Source: Deltaproteobacteria bacterium
GTDB lineage: Bacteria > Desulfobacterota > Desulfarculia > Adiutricales > Adiutricaceae
Direction of reading: 5' to 3'
Assembly: GCA_031278835.1 (NCBI GenBank)
Contig: JAITJP010000087.1
Span: 1-6,948 of the forward strand
Length of the DNA: 6,948 nucleotides
The position numbers and the translations under genes are program-made. Numbering within the stretch: position 1 is the stretch's first letter; each line of letters opens with the position of its first letter. Of this stretch, positions 6,300 through 6,948 are shown piece by piece. The notes beneath the pieces were generated by a model, which saw only the letters and a program-made list of their open reading frames with translations, did not search any database and was not told the origin of the DNA.

Positions 6300-6590
6300 C
6301 TAACCAAAGGGCTCTTTCTCGTCCGGGGTTTGGGGATTAAGCCTACGGCTTAACTTGGGACTGGCGCGAAAGACCAGGCCAAACCTTTTGCGGCCTTGGC
6401 CAGGGTACTTACGGGGGATCAATCGCCCAAAACCCCGAAGGGTCACGGGCCGCCCCAGACCCAAGGCGAAATTTAAGTTCTCCAAAATGACTTCCATGGC
6501 CAGGGCGGTTACGTCCGGGGGAAAATCCTCGCACTTTTCAACCAAGCGTTTTAGCAAAATCGAGTGGGGAAGTCCTTTGTGTAAACCCAT
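6300..6590 (-). CDS. Divergent HU/IHF-family DNA-binding protein with shortened arm
   Basis: This 96-residue member of the HU/IHF family dimerises and binds or bends DNA in the nucleoid. N-terminal helices fit the family (LPHSILLKRLVEKC..., about 7-48), as does VTLRGFGRL (49-57, the beta turn and GFG core) and the closing FRASPKLSRRLN (74-85, equivalent to the family's FKPGKxLRxRVN). The arm between them is only about 16 residues (IPRKYPGQGRKRFGLV) instead of about 28. The tip motif GRNPxTG with its intercalating proline is absent, although several Lys and Arg remain. The start at ATG 6590 is preferred over TTG 6614 because GAGG (plus positions 6597-6600) sits 6 bases upstream and the length then fits the family. 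It follows sppA on the same strand with an 87-base gap, and the pair is probably one transcript. Its place after sppA suggests the IHF-beta-like lineage, but I give no symbol. Confidence 0.82.
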   Translation of the reverse strand: MGLHKGLPHSILLKRLVEKCEDFPPDVTALAMEVILENLNFALGLGRPVTLRGFGRLIPRKYPGQGRKRFGLVFRASPKLSRRLNPQTPDEKEPFG

Positions 6591-6596
6591 GCCAAG

Positions 6597-6600
6597 CCTC
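6597..6600 (-). promoter_or_regulatory. Ribosome binding site of the HU/IHF-family gene
   Basis: On the minus strand GAGG is followed by a 6-base gap (CTTGGC) and ATG. It supports ATG 6590 as the start. Confidence 0.6.
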
Positions 6601-6634
6601 GCTAAGACAGTCAACGGCCGCGGACCGGTTTAGG

Positions 6635-6673
6635 CGATTTCGCCTTGGGGCGCCTCGGCCCCCAGCGAAATCG
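6635..6673 (-). other. GC-rich stem-loop between sppA and the HU/IHF-family gene
   Basis: CGATTTCGC (plus 6635-6643) pairs perfectly with GCGAAATCG (6665-6673). Inside it a second stem forms between the GGGGC around 6647-6651 and the GCCCC that follows. On the minus strand it begins 4 bases after the sppA stop and has no U-tract after it, so it may protect the sppA 3' end or tune expression of the downstream gene rather than terminate. On the plus strand it is followed by AGTTTTA, a poor terminator tail. Confidence 0.6.
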
Positions 6674-6677
6674 AGTT

Positions 6678-6948
6678 TTAAAAAAGACCGGGCCGGTAAA
6701 TGAACTTCATGCTGGTGCCTTGGTCCAAAGTGGAATCGACCTTGTTTAAAAAGCTTAAATTGGCCCCGAAAAGTTCCTCGAATAAGCTGTAACGGCCATC
6801 TTCGTAGATGATCTCGGGATCGGCCGAGGCGGGGATGCCGCCCAATTGTTTGGCCTTGGTAATGGCTTCCTTAAGGCCGCCGTACTCGTCGATCATCCCT
6901 TGTTTTAAGGCTTCTTGACCGGTGAAGACCCGCCCGTCGGCCATCTGC
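6678..6948 (-). CDS. sppA: Signal peptide peptidase SppA (3' part, S49 protease)
   Basis: Only the last 90 or so residues are present; the gene enters from the right edge. The segment ADGRVFTGQEALKQGMIDEY followed by GGLKEAITKAKQLGG matches the conserved C-terminal block of SppA/protease IV-type S49 serine peptidases (AxGRVxTGxxAxxxGLVDxxGG). These membrane-anchored enzymes degrade cleaved signal peptides. The catalytic Ser and Lys are upstream, outside the window. The protein ends about 55 residues after this block (FIYRPGLF, then TAA at 6680-6678). The ATG at 6944 is internal and not a start. The HU/IHF-family gene follows on the same strand. Confidence 0.9.
   Translation of the reverse strand, partial: QMADGRVFTGQEALKQGMIDEYGGLKEAITKAKQLGGIPASADPEIIYEDGRYSLFEELFGANLSFLNKVDSTLDQGTSMKFIYRPGLF

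Noticed and set aside
6355..6633. Plus-strand open frame opposite the HU/IHF-family gene
   Set aside because: The minus frame carries the GFG and FRASPKL family motifs and a ribosome binding site. The plus frame is a basic, low-information mirror.

Overview
The window looks like chromosomal DNA from a Gram-negative bacterium. A deltaproteobacterial (Desulfobacterota-like) source is my best guess, and it is tentative. It rests on the minus-strand pair of an SppA-type peptidase followed by an HU/IHF-family protein, on a short ModC ATPase with no TOBE domain, and on a kinase subfamily whose usual beta-3 signature is VAIKEYFP. Nothing here fixes a genus.

Positions 1-5367, plus strand: a run of three paralogous membrane proteins followed by a bacterial voltage-gated sodium channel. 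Paralogue A (1-1037) is cut by the left edge and is only a Gly/Pro tandem-repeat linker plus a membrane module. Paralogue B (1189-3123) is complete: a Ser/Thr kinase-like domain that has lost every catalytic signature residue, then a Gly/Pro linker, then the same membrane module. Paralogue C (3189-4271) has the membrane module behind a low-complexity Gly/Pro/Ala head and no kinase-like domain. The membrane module resembles DUF2628 and ends in a predicted periplasmic tail with a conserved C...CxC pattern. The channel (4304-5230) starts 32 bases after C with a strong Shine-Dalgarno sequence, and a strong intrinsic terminator (5329-5367) closes the block. B, C and the channel are probably co-transcribed, and A may be too. 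The picture is of tandem sensor-like pseudokinase membrane proteins feeding, or scaffolding with, an ion channel. That functional link is inference from gene order only.

Positions 5381-6263: an independent single-gene unit. A good sigma70-type promoter, a terminator-like hairpin in the leader, a modC-like ABC ATPase gene and a perfect 16-bp bidirectional terminator follow in order. No modA or modB is in the window.

Positions 6300-6948, minus strand: the 3' end of sppA, entering from the right edge, then a divergent HU/IHF-family gene whose DNA-binding arm is clearly shortened. A GC-rich stem-loop lies between them.

Base composition is patchy in the first 4.5 kb. The ends of A and C, and the starts of B and the channel, are strongly AT-rich, while the linkers and the kinase-like domain are GC-rich.
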